From Siniperca chuatsi (lineage: Eukaryota; Chordata; Actinopteri; Centrarchiformes; Sinipercidae), in the NCBI RefSeq assembly GCF_020085105.1, contig NC_058045.1, positions 9,937,833 to 10,001,832 of the forward strand: DNA of 64,000 nucleotides, read 5' to 3'. The translations under genes and the position numbers were made by a program. Shown here piece by piece: positions 1-13,923 of the stretch. The notes beneath the pieces are model-generated. The model ran no database searches. It saw only the letters and a program-made list of their open reading frames with translations, and was not told the origin of the DNA. How positions within the stretch are numbered: the stretch's first letter is position 1; the number at the start of each line of letters is the position of its first letter.

Positions 1-449
1 CAAGACCCTACAACAAGACCAACTAGAATGATGATGTGATTTTTTGCCACCTTTTTCATTTTACTTCATTTCAGATTATAGGCCCATAATGAGTAGGGAA
101 AAAAAGAAAAGGAAAACACTTGCACATTACAATAAAAAATGAAAAACCTCTATAGTGCAAAGCTGCCACGTCAAACTACCACAAGAGCAGCTTTTGGTAG
201 AATTTTTCAATGCCTCAGTTAGGTTGTTAAGTATCATTTACAATCGGGTTCTCTTATCACTGCATGACACGCAGATATACTTATGCTGACAAACTATCAC
301 TATTTAATCATCAAGGTGACAGTACAGTCACCCTGCACTGAGAGTCAAATACAGAGCTTACCAACCTATCTTTCAAGCTCCGACAGGCCGTCAAAACACA
401 ATGTGAATTTTGTCAGTGAAATGAGTCAAAAGGAAGACAGTGAGCATAC

Positions 450-3400
450 CTTGCTGGCAGACAGAGGTGGTTTCTGGATGGAGGACTGGCACATGGTTCC
501 ACCGAGGCCTGAACTAAGGAAGCTGGTAGGAGTGGAGATGGTCGAGGTGCCATTGAGCTAAGTGGACAGAGGAAAAAGGTGGGTCAACTTTTGACTTTAT
601 TCACTCAGTATCATTGCACATGCAATAATTACATCTAATAAAAACTGCAGCACCATCTTACCTTTCTTACTTTTCCAGGTGTGGGAGTCCCTGCTATCCG
701 CCTTTTAGATGGTGTTCTCATTGCAGTTCCATATAACATGTCCTCCTGCGTCTGTTTAGTTTTCTTCAGTTGCTTTTTTAAAACAAAGATTATGTAGTCA
801 CATTGACAACACTTTTGTGACAGGGAAATTTAAGACAGTGTAGTTTTAAATTAAATAAACATACCCTTTCCAGTTTCTCCTTCTCCTTTTCAGTGTGGTG
901 GTGATCCCACTGCTGCTGCACATACTCAAGAAATTTCTGTCCATTGACCAGGAATTCCTTGCCATGCTCCTGCTCCCAAACATCAATTTGGGCCTTCAGA
1001 GTCTTTTCCAGCTGGAACAAACAGGAAACACTAATTTTACCTTGTTGCCATGTTGTCAGATTTAGCATTGACAGTGGACAGTCTACATTACATTAAAATC
1101 CAATTTCTAAAATGCCCTTCCTGTGTCAATATCTAGTGCACAACAAATCGATTGTACAGCAACTATAGATGGAGATAATTAATGTTTAATATCTGTTTGC
1201 CAAAACTGGTAATGCACCAACTACCTCTCAGCTGTTTCCACTTTCCTCACATACGGTTTGCTTGAGCTCATTTGTTTTATTGCTAATTAATCTAATATGA
1301 CAAGTTTTTTTCTTTTAAATACCCACTAACAGCTTCTCTTACAAGCAGAAGACTGCTTAAATAGCATTTCTGGGTTGGTATCTACTGAACTTTAAACATT
1401 TCCTCACCTTAGGCAAACTTTTCTGCAGGTCAGTTCTCTGCTTCTCTTCTTTCAGAAGGTTCCCACCTCTGTTGTTGAACCTTGAAGGGTCATTAGCCTT
1501 TTTCTGAGATGGACAAGTACATACATCCACACTCATTAATCACACCAAGAGAAGTTTGTTTTAAATGCTTCCCCACAAAATTCATGAGGATAGTACTTAC
1601 GTCAAGTTCCAAGTACAAGGTCCAGTTCGCCTGCCATTTTGTGATTCCCTCAAAGAGTTCTCTGTGGTCCTCGTAATACTTCTTCAGGGTCCTGACCTCA
1701 GCCTCGTGTAGGTTGAGAAGCTCTTCAGTGAAATCATCTGTGGAAAGAAAACAAGCACTGAGACCCACACTCCCCCTGTGATGATCAACTGCATATATTC
1801 AGTGTAAGGGCTTTGTCATTATGAACAGATATTCACCATCATGATGGGGCTGAAAAGCTTGTTGCTGTTCTTGGCTGTAGAAGCATCTCTCCCAGAAAAG
1901 TGCAATCTCAGCTCTGATGGCCTCAATGACACTTTTCATGCTCTGCATTTTCAGCACCTCTAGATGCTGCACCTCAGCCTGGAGCTGGACAGACAGAATG
2001 CACATTATTAAAAAAAGTTGGAGGTGGAGGTGTTTGGTGAAACCACACACTACTGCACTGTCTGAAATCACTTATTATTCATGTAAATGATCACAAGGTA
2101 GATTTCTTACTGCCTCAATGTTTCTCTTCTTTGACATGACCATATGCTCAGAGAGGGCTTCCCTCTGCTCTTGAGGAATCTGAAGTCTTTCCCACAGCTC
2201 CTGGATCTTAGTGCGGAGAGCTGAACAACGGAGCTCATTCTCAGCCTTGCATTCTTGTAACTGGAAGAAGGCATACAAATCATACATCCATTACAATACG
2301 ATATACCTGATATTGTAGACTTAATTAATAGTATCAGGTTAACAAACATCTAGATCCAAATATACAATCACCTGACTGAGGAGTAGTTTAAGAGCAGCAA
2401 TGTTGTCATTTGACAGACAAAATCCCTCCTCATCCTCACACATCACATCCATCTCAAAACTGGTTTCTGGGTGCCGCTCCAAATCATTCATACATACGAC
2501 GATCTCCTTTTTGATGCTCACAAATTCATCATGACGACACTCCTGAAAAGGCAAGACAGGTTACAACCCTAATAAGAAAAAGCAAGTAATAAAGAAAATT
2601 AGAAAGTTGGTAACACCTTCTCTTTGGTCAGATTATCCAGGTAGGCACGATATGCCTCTAGTTGTTGCAGTGGTGGGACGGAGTCCTGGTCAATGCAAAA
2701 TGGGGTAGTGCACATAATATCACACAGCTCACGGTCTTTGCTAATGAGGCCCTTGAGCTCTTCCATTCTTTGCTTCTTGTGCTCCTTCATCATCTCTAGA
2801 CGTGTGCGGCTATTCTTCTCCATCTGCAACATGGTGCAGCCATCCTCCTCCTTCACAGATATCCAGAACGTTAGTCCAAACATGTTAGCAATTTTCCCAG
2901 ACAGTTTTAAGAAAACAACCACATATTTCTAAACGAGATTGTACCTCAAAAGGGGGCAGCTGAAGTTCACTGCACAAATTATTAAGCTCCTTAAGATAGG
3001 ACTGTATGCCTTTCACTAATCTCTTCTTGAGTTCCTCTTCTTCAGCAATCATTAGGTCCAGCAAACCCTGCAGGGTAAGGGGAACCAGAAAATGTGTCAG
3101 TTTGTAAGCTCTGTAAGGTCAACAACCAGACTTACCAGATATCAATTTAAATTAATGTGGGACTCACTTTTATGTGCTTGTGAACATCATTGGTTCTCTG
3201 TAGGCGCTGCTCCTCTGGAATCCCGATTTCTTCCCAAATATCCTGCAACCTGACCAGTGCTCTGTTGAGGTAGGCAACAGACTCTGCTGCGTGGACTTCA
3301 CTGGAGGAAAAGCAATGGTTTGAGTGGGTCACTATTAACGTTAGCGAGTAGTTTAAAAATCAGGTAGCAGACTCTGTAGTAGCAGAGCGCAAACTTTAGA

Positions 3401-3748
3401 TGCCATATTACTCTCAGCCACTGAGCAAGCTAACGTTAGCTAGCTTCCCGACGGTGTATTGTAGCATTAGTTGTACCGTTAAATAATACCAGCTCATGAG
3501 TAGCATGAGATTAATAGAAAACATAATTAACATTCAAAATTACTCATTGCAGCATACATGGACGCTACTCCGTGCTAACGTGACACAAACTGTGTGCGTC
3601 TGCTAAAAGCAAAGCTAGTTAGCTCTATCTAAAATCAACAGGCTAATCAGGAAGTAAGTTTGCTAACTGAATATACCATTGTTATCGTAAATAATTGAGG
3701 CTCCAATTAATAAAAAAAAAAAAATGAAGTTACTAACCTCACTCTCAT
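450..3748 (-). CDS. prc1: Protein regulator of cytokinesis 1 (PRC1/Ase1/MAP65 family), 3' end outside the window
   Basis: PRC1 cross-links antiparallel microtubules of the spindle midzone and recruits KIF4 and Plk1 for cytokinesis. Coding exons on the minus strand: 3738-3748, 3168-3300, 2945-3067, 2617-2850, 2372-2542, 2111-2260, 1837-1984, 1601-1737, 1408-1503, 865-1011, 671-772, 450-557. All introns are GT-AG and the exons sum to 520 codons in one frame. The protein starts MRVSEVHAAES, followed by IGIPEEQRLQRT, then long coiled-coil helices (about residues 40-320), then the microtubule-binding spectrin-like domain (about 330-460). Arg377 and Lys387, microtubule contacts as I recall for human PRC1, fall at the same numbers. 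Exon 11 encodes two Thr-Pro sites at T470 and T481, matching the human Cdk1 sites. Human PRC1 has about 620 residues, so roughly 100 C-terminal residues lie left of the window; 1-449 shows no exon. Teleosts have prc1a and prc1b, and I cannot tell which this is. Confidence 0.95.
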
Positions 3749-3884
3749 GTTGCCACCGAAGACAGCTAAAATGTATTCAAAACGATCTTCCTTAACGCAA
3801 AAGCGGCCTTTCAAGATAAAAACTAATTGACATCAGTGTAGCTACGGTCGTCTGGTAACTAGTTCGTTTGTCGACTCGACGGCG

Positions 3885-3942
3885 TTTGAAATTTGTTCCG
3901 AAACAACATCTGGGCCTTGATTGGCTGTTTAAAGTGACGTCA
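3885..3942 (-). promoter_or_regulatory. prc1: Candidate cell-cycle promoter elements of prc1
   Basis: About 140-195 bases upstream of the prc1 ATG lie three known element types: a perfect CRE palindrome TGACGTCA (3935-3942), an inverted CCAAT box (ATTGG at 3920-3924) and TTTGAA at 3885-3890, which matches the CHR element. CCAAT boxes about 30 bases from a CHR are typical of G2/M genes controlled by the DREAM/MuvB complex and NF-Y, and PRC1 is such a gene in mammals. The motifs are seen; their function is inferred. On the prc1 strand the CHR reads TTCAAA, the reverse of the usual orientation. Confidence 0.5.
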
Positions 3943-3949
3943 GCGGAAG

Positions 3950-5132
3950 CTGTTCTGTGGGCAGTTAGGAAAATTCCAGGTTACAAATCCTAAAGAAGAA
4001 ATAAGTCATATTTTTCTGCTGATATGTTGTAGAGGTATTCTACTAAAGTTAAATGAGCTATCACAGATGTATATTGCGATGTAATTTGTTCACCCTTTAT
4101 TTTGTATAGCGATTCCATTTAATAAATTGTTAAGTTCATATAGCGTTAAATCATAATGAAGTAACTCTTTATAATATTAAGCTAATGAAGTTGTTACACA
4201 AATTATTTTTCAACAAACACCATAGACATTAGTGGGAATATGACCTGACAATTTGAGCTGCTCTATCAGGATGAGCTAACAGGGGGTAAACCTTTCTGTC
4301 AGGAAGGAAACATCAATCAAAACGGAACAACTGTGTTTCAAAATAAGGTAGGTTGTTCTTTAAATAAACATTTGTTCATATATCAGAACAGACAATCAGC
4401 CAGACAGACTCAGCCATTGTTTGCTCTGTAGTTGTTCTGTGTTTGCATCAGCTGTAGTCAGTGATTATGTATTGTATGATTTCTCTTCTCCCTCTGTGTA
4501 AATGGTATAGGTCTACTTAAGTTTTGCCCTTGTGTGTATCAGTGGTCTGTCCTCTTTCCAGGCCTGCATGGAAACCCAGCAGAGTTAATGGTCAAGGCCC
4601 TGCCAGTTGCCAGACACCGTATCTTTACAATCTACTTGCAACTGCATTTAAAGTTTCTTAGCAAAAATTGTATTTCAATTCTACTTCATAGTTCTGCTTT
4701 TTGTAGCTCCTGGCTGTATGTTGAAATCCCTTAACATGCATCTTTGCTACCTTGTCTTTCTTGCTGTAATTCTCTCTGCCTTGTAATTACTATTAATTAC
4801 TACAGCTGTCTACTCTGTACATGTGACATTAGAGCAAATCTGTCTGTCCTGGAAGAGGGATCCCTCCTATGTTGCTCTCCTTCTCTCCAAAGCTTTAAAG
4901 ACAATGAGATATTAATTTGTAGCCATGTTGCCCAGCTCTGCCACTCACATTTCACTGTTCTGAATTAGAAATAGAAATACTCTGAAGTATGCACACATAC
5001 ACTATGGGCCAGGATGTGTTTTGTGCTTGTTTAAAGGTGAATTCAGTTCACTTGAGTAATTTGACAAAAATAATTAAACATAATATGTATTTACACAAAT
5101 TCATGACAAAAAGGTAATGTAAAAGAATTCAA
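3950..5132. other. Intergenic, prc1 promoter to spi1 3' end
   Basis: AT-rich sequence between the prc1 promoter and the polyadenylation side of the next gene. Short open frames near 4534-4968 have no recognisable protein content, biased codon use or splice context. I see no gene or clear repeat here. Confidence 0.6.
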
Positions 5133-5138
5133 TTTATT
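5133..5138 (-). promoter_or_regulatory. Candidate polyadenylation signal of the spi1-type gene
   Basis: AATAAA on the minus strand, about 250 bases past the stop codon, gives a short 3' UTR. It is the first canonical hexamer that I found downstream. Confidence 0.4.
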
Positions 5139-5388
5139 TTTTAGCTGTCCCTGATCTTTAACCTCCCTTTAATAATCCTTGTACACAGACATAAACACAC
5201 AAACTTAATTTGAGTCTGAAATGAAGCAGTTTATATGGAAGCAAATGCTGTAGAGGATGTACACTGGCAACACAAATAAATAGGTAAGAAAACTTGGTAG
5301 GAAAACAAGTGAACAGGCAAAACACAATCTCTTGGCTAGTTTGGTGATTTCAGCATAATGAAAGACAACCGTTGTTCCCTCAGTGTCC

Positions 5389-8028
5389 TCAGCGAGGACA
5401 CTGATGTAAGTAGACGTTCCTCAGCACTAACTCACTGAACTGGTAGGTTAGCTTCTTCTTTACTTTTATAATCTCTCCAGTTTTACCATAGTTCCTCAGA
5501 GCTCGAGCCATTTTTTGGTATGTCATTTTTTTGCGGTTTCCTTTCTGAATACCCCAGTGGCTGGCCAGAACTTCTTTGTGTTTTGTGGAGAACTGGAAGA
5601 TGCCCTTGTCCTGGTCCACCCACCAGATACTGTCACTCATGTCTCCGTTTCTTAGCAGGTCCAGGAGGAACTGGTACAAGCGTATTTTCTTCTTGTTGTC
5701 TGGATTGGAAAATATGAGACTTGTTCAAGCAGTTTTGTCTAGCAGTTATCAGTTTTTCCAAGCTTTAATATGACTTTTAGTACATTAGGATTTGATGCCA
5801 GTAGAAAATTTGCATTGGAAGTACTCACTAGTGTCTTTCCTGAAAGAGGAGTGGTTGTGGTCTTCCAATTCATCCTCCCCATCTGATACCTCGAGCGGGG
5901 GACTGAGTCCTCTTTGTTCCTCTTCTGAGTAGTAATGGCCAGGCGAGGCAGAGGGTTGGTACTGGTAGCACAGAGTTGGGGTGTAATATGGGATCTTTGG
6001 GAGAAATATAAAGCATGTCATAGTTGCAGTTTGTTTTGCAATTATTCACTGTCACTGACATTTTCGTTTAAACACTGTCATTGCACTGAAAGAGGAAGTA
6101 ACTCTGCCAAAATAGAATTCAATTCTCAGCAAGACCACATGGTGTAGATGACATGTCAGTGAAAATACCCCCGACTGTCCACGTAATGTAGGCTACTTTA
6201 TTCGTAGGGATTAACTTTTTTTTTTAGATTTCAAATGATCTAAATCCATGATCTTTTCTTAAAATGTATTATGTTGTTATTATGGTGGCAGCAATAGATG
6301 TAGTCCAAAGAACCCTTTCTGTTTGTTAGTATTTAATTCTGGAGCGTGTATATGCACACGTGTATCTATATTAGAGCTGAAATGATTAGTTGATTAATGG
6401 ATCAATGTTGTTCATCGATTGCTTGTTATTTTTTAAGAAAAAAAACATGCAAAATTCCATGTTTCCAGCTTCTTAATTGTGAATGTTTGCTGATTTTCTT
6501 TGTCTTCTATGATAGTAAACTGAATATCTTTGGGTTTTAGACTGCTGGTTAGATAAATCGAGCAGTTTGAATGAGACAACTTGGGCTCTGGAAAATTGTG
6601 ATGGGCATTTTTCACAATTTTCTGACATTTTATGGACTAAATGAATCAATAATGATTAGTGAATAATCAGTAGTGGCAGCCCTAGTTAACATTTTAATTT
6701 GCCATCATTTTCACTTAAAAGGGGGAAAGGGCTGTGTTAAATGAGTACCAAATTTAAGCAAAAATAAGTAGAAAAATGAACAAAACCCAAGTTTTTCTTT
6801 GAGTGTCCTTTTTATGCTTTAGCTCCTGTTCTAATACTTATACAGACTTGACTGCAGCAGGCAGATGTCTCTTCACTCAGGGGAAATATAGCGAGTAATT
6901 TGACTTATGTGAATCATATAATGTAATAATACTTGACATTATGCTTTTTCATCAGTGCAAAACATTACTGCTGCATGCTAATAATAAGATCACTTTCAAA
7001 ACCTCATATTTAATTTAGGAAGCTTTTTCCTGCTCTAGGGTAGTGGTTTTGTTTGGGTATGTGTATAATCACACTGTACATTTTTCACACAAGTACCATC
7101 ATTCATTTCTAGACATGAACTTACTTGTGGTGACACAGAGAGAGGTCCGAGTGGTGGGTCCAGGTGAAGGGGCAGAGGCTCGCTGCTGTAGCGATAGGGT
7201 TGCATCAGTTGTTGGGGAGACACAGGCTGAAGCTCTGTGAGGGGATTCGCTGGAGAATTCTCAAAGTCTGTTGGCTGGACGCGCTCTGAGTGGAAGGTCC
7301 ATCTATGGTCTGAAAAGTGACAGAAGGTATTAGGCTCTCATTTGTGTAGTGATTGATGCTCTTTTCAATGGTTAAATCGTGTCTTCTCACCTTCATAAAT
7401 CTCCCCCACATTAGTGAGGTAGGGGTACAGCTCTGCAGGTGGTCGATAATCCTCTGGTTCATTCGGAGTGATTGCCTCTGAGGCCTTTGGAGGGGGAAAA
7501 TTGCATTTAGTCATAGACAAAGTTAAAGTTTGTCCTGCCAAAATGAAGTTAAATATGATTATTACTTGTTACACTAGAATGACTTTTATTTATTAATTTT
7601 ACTCTATTCATATTGCTAGTAATAAAACATAAAGATAGGAGCATGAATAGAAGTAACAGACCAGGTCACTAGCGGCAATACACAACTTCTTACATACATG
7701 TATGTCAAGGGTTACTTTCCTGCTTTTCACAGAGAAAACAAATACACGTCCATATTAAATACAAACAAAACTCCAAAAGTAAGTCTTCCACTTCTTCACA
7801 AGATATACATATTAATCATTAAATGCAATTCCAAGTCCAATCTTGATCACTAAAATAATTTGGTTACTAGGAAAACATTTTTCTTTTTTATGAAACAGCT
7901 ATAGAAACACACAGAATAAACGGCAGAACAAACAGTAAAATATCTTCTCAGTGTCACAAACAATGATCAAAGACATGAAACAATAAAGCAGTGGCACTTA
8001 CAGATGATATGACATAGCCGTTCATCAT
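5389..8028 (-). CDS. spi1: PU.1/Spi1-type ETS transcription factor
   Basis: PU.1 is a nuclear ETS factor that binds GGAA-core sites and drives myeloid and B-cell differentiation. Exons on the minus strand: 8002-8028, 7391-7484, 7125-7309, 5829-5994, 5389-5699; 260 residues, close to human SPI1 (about 270). The N-terminus is MMNGYVISS. An acidic/Gln-rich activation region follows, with LYPYL near residue 30 and a [16 protein letters not shown] block near 60-75. Next is the PEST-like acidic stretch [15 protein letters not shown], almost as in PU.1. The whole ETS domain (about 160-245) lies in the last exon, as in vertebrate PU.1: [18 protein letters not shown], the WW pair, and recognition helix [17 protein letters not shown] with both DNA-contacting arginines. 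The C-terminus is unusual: after YQFS the usual Gly-Glu-Val-Leu-Gly is replaced by ELVLRN and a short tail. [10 protein letters not shown] favours Spi1 over SpiB or SpiC; which teleost copy (spi1a, spi1b or a lineage-specific one) is unresolved. Confidence 0.9.
6374..6686. repeat. Dispersed repeat, 'agctgaaa-gattaatcg ... gcagccct' family, copy A (spi1 intron 3)
   Basis: About 310 bases starting agagctgaaatgattag and ending gtggcagccctag. The ends are imperfect inverted repeats rich in GATTAAT. The inside carries the family's diagnostic segments (gtaaactgaatatctttgggttt; gggctctggaaaattgtgatgggc). Three more copies occur at 35001-35306, 55025-55385 and 60621-60898. I know this as a very abundant teleost short inverted-repeat element without coding capacity. 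Confidence 0.8.
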
Positions 8029-9776
8029 GTAAACAAGGCAGCATGAGAATCTTGATTCTTGAAGCTTGTGATGAACGTTAAGTTTTTCTTATTGCTTCAC
8101 AGAGAAACATGCAATGTTGCTGAGCTCTGACTTCACCAGACAAATGGGAACTGAAAGTGAGAATTATGCCTGGACCCTATACAGTCTACGTTCTTATCAT
8201 CCAATTGTCAAATTCAAATGATCAGCTAGTTCCTGATGGCCGAGTATTATGTACCATATGAGCCAATCATAGTTACATGCCTTTCCTGCATATTTAAGAG
8301 GTATAATTGTACATTAAGTCATAATTATTCCTCTTTTTTGAGAGTCGATTATAAGCAATACAAGCTAAAATTATTCCAAATATTTTTATTATGGTCCAGA
8401 GAACAAGTAATAGCAGCAGGTACTGTGCTGTTTAAGTCATTTTTTTCCCTAAACCTTATGAAAAATTGGTTTTTGTATTAGTATCCACTTTGTGTGAATT
8501 AGAGGCATCTAAAGAAGTCATACTGAGTGACACAAAGTCAATAGAGATGATTTGTTATCACATATATTAAATGGCGTGCCCTGGTATGCTTCAACGTCTC
8601 CCCTCGTCAGTTCAAGTATTGCAGTGATGTGACCTTAGAGCACCATTTACTCTTATTCTGCGCTCATTCCCAACACAAGATAAAACCTAAATAAAATGAC
8701 ATTGTTATTTAACACTCAGGAATCAAGAAAACATGATTTACTTGTCTTTTTACTATGAATCACAACAAATCCCCAGTAACATTTATTTATGTAGGAGTTA
8801 CTGCATATAAGAGCCGAAACTAAAAATGAAGTTGGGAATCGGGCTTGTTCCTCTTTTAATTTGGCATTATGGTTTCAATTGAGGAAGTATTGAACACGAG
8901 AATGAAACCAGTGAAAACAAGACTGAAATGTCCGGAGCCACTGTGTCCCTGTAACTTGTTTGTGTTTTATTCCCTCCCCCCCCAAAAAAAATTGTAGAAT
9001 GAAACCCAGATACAACCTTAGATTCCTGCTAGACATTAGACATTACCAGCTAAAAACTAATACTTGAATCATATGGTTGTGGCTAAACAACCACCTCTTG
9101 ACGTTTTTTTTTCAAATGTTATAAATTTTTATGATTTCTCTGAAAGTTATATGAACCAAACGGTATTCCACTGTATTTTTGATGTGTTTGGTCCTATTGG
9201 GATGGAAAGTTACTAGAGGCAATCTGTTGGATGTGATGAAACTGTTTCCTGTACACCAGAGAAAATGAGGCCCTCTGTGGGGCTTAGTAGTGCCTGTCTT
9301 TCGGTGTTTCATAACTGAACGCTTTAGACAACAGCAGATGAGATGATACAGGAGATGGTACAAAAACCTGAGGGAGGCCACTTCCTCTAATATGACTGTC
9401 AAACATTGGCAACCTTTTCCTGTGAGTGCAGGCCTGGGGCTTGTTGTGCTTTCAAATATTTGCTCTGTCTCCATCTACTGGAAAGAAATGTTGCACTGAC
9501 CAGTATCTAGGCTAGACTGAGTTCAGAGGCATAGAGGAGACAACCAAAATAGCTAATCGGGGCCCAAATTTATTTATCCTCCGTCTCGGAATTTGGCTCT
9601 TTTCGGCGGTGGTTGACAAATCAAAGAAATGAGGGCTTTAGGGATTTATCTGCATTTCAGATTTCCATATATTGCTGCATTTCCTCCCCACCGCAAATAC
9701 TGACAGCTGCAGCCCGGAGAGGAGTCCCGCTGTCCCGTGGAATCATCACGGCACCGAGGCGAGATACGCATGGAAC
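8029..9776. other. Divergent promoter interval between the spi1-type gene and tmem178b
   Basis: The two flanking genes are transcribed away from each other from this 1.7-kb interval, so it should hold both promoters. Just upstream of the spi1-type ATG (8147-8164) is a GAACTGAAAGTGAGAA stretch resembling an interferon-response element, and near 8093 a minus-strand GTGAAGCAAT resembling a C/EBP site. Both are weak single matches. No TATA box is convincing. Open frames here, such as minus 9112-9474, show no recognisable protein. Confidence 0.4.
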
Positions 9777-11341
<1,565 letters not shown>

Positions 11342-11945
11342 CAGGCCGCCGCACACCTGACAGACACCTGTCTCATCCGGAAACAGTGACGAGCCCTGTT
11401 CCAGAGACAGTTTTACCCAGGGACTCGAGCAGAGAGAGCCTCCACACAGCTTGGCACAGACAAAACACAGGACACAGGGCTCTCGCTCACATGAAAATGA
11501 AAAAGAGGTGACATTTGACTGAAGACGATTTCAGTTCCTCTGGTGCTTTTTTTCTGTCCCTCTTTATGAACAAACTGTTCAGTGTTATTGCTTGCTCTTC
11601 AAGAGGAGAATAGTTATACACATTTTCTTCCTGTAAAATCTGCTAGTTTAAGAAGAAAAAAAGAAACACTGGCAGAAGATCAATAGCACAACTTTAAAAT
11701 CTGTGTTGAAGATCAAACTATGGATGTGTACCGTCGCATTTCAAAGGGCAACTGTGTATGATTATGTACCCATTCAAAAGAAGATATGTACATGTATTAT
11801 ATGTATGCAGATGCATTTGTGTTTATTCAAGGAAAAATATGAGCATTAAGACCAAACTGTGGTTGAGGGAAATGTTTTGCTGTTCTTGAGGTCTCACCCC
11901 CATCAACATATTTTCGAAAAATAAAACAGCCATGCAAAACGTTTT
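11342..11945 (+). other. tmem178b: 3' UTR and polyadenylation signal of tmem178b
   Basis: Non-coding sequence follows the stop codon. A canonical AATAAA at 11920-11925 is followed by a T-rich run at 11942-11950, the expected layout of a cleavage site. This gives a 3' UTR of about 600 bases. Confidence 0.6.
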
Positions 11946-13352
11946 TTTTTTGCCTCTGTAACACACTGAACAGATATCATATAAACGTTGCTGTTGCGTC
12001 TTTTCTCTTGCATTATGGCATGAGCTCCCTGGTATGTCAGCAGGCAGAGAGGCTAAAACCTTTACAGCATTATTTTTAAAACAGCAGCTGTTTATATTTC
12101 TGTTAGTGCTACAAGCAGTCTGTTTTATTCAACCACTTCTGAACACTTAAATGTGCAAATGCCAGTGACCAGAACTTGAGTCAGTGACCAAAAACTGACA
12201 AAAATAAAGCTATCTAAATAAAATAAAACAGAAAAAGTGAAGTAATTGTCTGCTGTGCATTACAGTGAAATAAAACTTCCTTTAATAAACATCAATGAGC
12301 CATAAAAAACAAATGAAATCCAGATAACTATAACAAAAGCTCTCTGATCGCATACTTTATTCTGACAGCAGCACAAGTTTGTACTTGTATTATGACTGAT
12401 TACTATTAAAAGGTTTTTTTTTCTATTGACAACATGCATACCAGCCACTGTGAGCTGTAATTACTTTCCCACAACTTTCATGAGAAATTAAATCTTTCTG
12501 ACATCTAATTCTAAATCTGGCTCCACTCATTTCTTGAGGTTTCTCTGCTCCTTAGCATCTCCTCTTTATTATTGTATTGCTCAAATTGTATTTATCATTT
12601 TCAGAGTTATCATGTGTAGCTGCAGCCATGACAGAAATCCCTGTTATTGGTTAAAATCATATTGGCCACTGGAGACTGTTTTCTTTAGTAATTCATGATA
12701 TAATAAATGATGCTGTATATTCTAAATGGAGAAGAAAAATCTGCACTTTCTGACAAGCTGATAGATGAACTGTTTTAAAATGAAACAATTATATTCTTTT
12801 AGCATAATGCAGCAGTAATCCACTCTTGCTTACTGATCATGAATGACTTGTACAAACTGCAGAGGAGGAAGAAGTCATTAATACCACCCTGTAATAATCC
12901 ATTAAAATTAGATTTATTTAATTTTATATTCAAACAAAAGTGAGTATCTGCATTAAAATTTGTTTACATATCAAAACTCATTGTAAAGAATGATTCCTTC
13001 TGCAGTGTTACATTGTTGTTGCATTGCACTGAACTCTCCCTGGTAACAATGACACAGAATAGCTGCACGTGTGTTTAATGAGTAGAAATTTCTAAATGTC
13101 CTATATGTGCCCAAGCCATTAGAGAGTAATTTAATATTGTAGGTGGTCTAATTACTCCACATACTCCTGTCTAGTTTCAAGTCTAACAGTACATTCAGTT
13201 TTAGGAGCTCAGTCAATCTTTTGCATGTAAAAACTCACTCTGCAAAGTCACTACTAACTGCTAACACTAAGTTCATATTTACCCCTGAAATGTACATAAG
13301 TAAAGAGGGCCAGTGCTTCAAAAGTGAACATGAATGCAATGTCTGAGCCTCT
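11946..13352. other. Intergenic, no gene recognised
   Basis: AT-rich sequence with only short open frames. No exon with a convincing splice context was found on either strand. Confidence 0.5.
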
Positions 13353-13851
13353 CTCTGGAAAGTAACTAAGTACATTTACTTAAGTATTATACTTAAGTAC
13401 AGATTCAAGGTACTTGAGTAATTCCATTTTCTGCTACTTTATACTTCTAATCCACTAACCTTTGTTACTCTTTACCAATTCAAATTCTGAATACAAAATA
13501 TGATAAACTAATAAATGATGATGCATTATTATAGATTAAGCTACCCGGCAGTATACAAAGTAGTTGAAATTAGCTCCACCCTTACCAGATGCAGCATTAA
13601 AGTGATGCTTGCACATTATTACATCCATAGTTATAATGCAGTGACATAATATATATGATTCTGAAATGGGCCATTCAGCATAATGAGTACTTACTTTTGG
13701 TACTTTGAGTACATTTTGATGCTAATACTTTGTGCTTTTACTTAAGTAAAAATGTGAATGCAGGGTTTTTTACTTGTAACAGAGTATTTCTACACCGTGG
13801 CATTGCTACTTTTTCTTAATTTAAAGATCTGAGTACTTCTTCCACCACTGT
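13353..13851. repeat. Dispersed repeat, 'gtggtggaagaagtact' family, copy 1
   Basis: Starts ggaaagtaactaagtacatt and ends gagtacttcttccaccactg, with AAGTA/TACTT-rich ends that are imperfect inverted repeats. A second copy at 24540-25112 starts cagtggtggaaagaaagtac and ends in cccaccact. The left end of this copy lacks the outermost cagtggtgg. It is a common teleost non-autonomous element. Confidence 0.75.
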
Positions 13852-13923
13852 GTCTGAGTAAATATTAAACTGCAGCTAGTATCTTGTTTTGTTACATTGA
13901 TTTGTTAAAGATGTCAATTCATT

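Noticed and set aside
1-449. Further prc1 3' exon within the left edge
   Set aside because: No acceptor plus open frame resembling the PRC1 C-terminus was found; the remaining exons must lie outside the window.
9672-9776. In-frame upstream extension of tmem178b (35 extra residues)
   Set aside because: The extension is not protein-like, and the family N-terminus starts at MAA... at 9777, which has the better start context.
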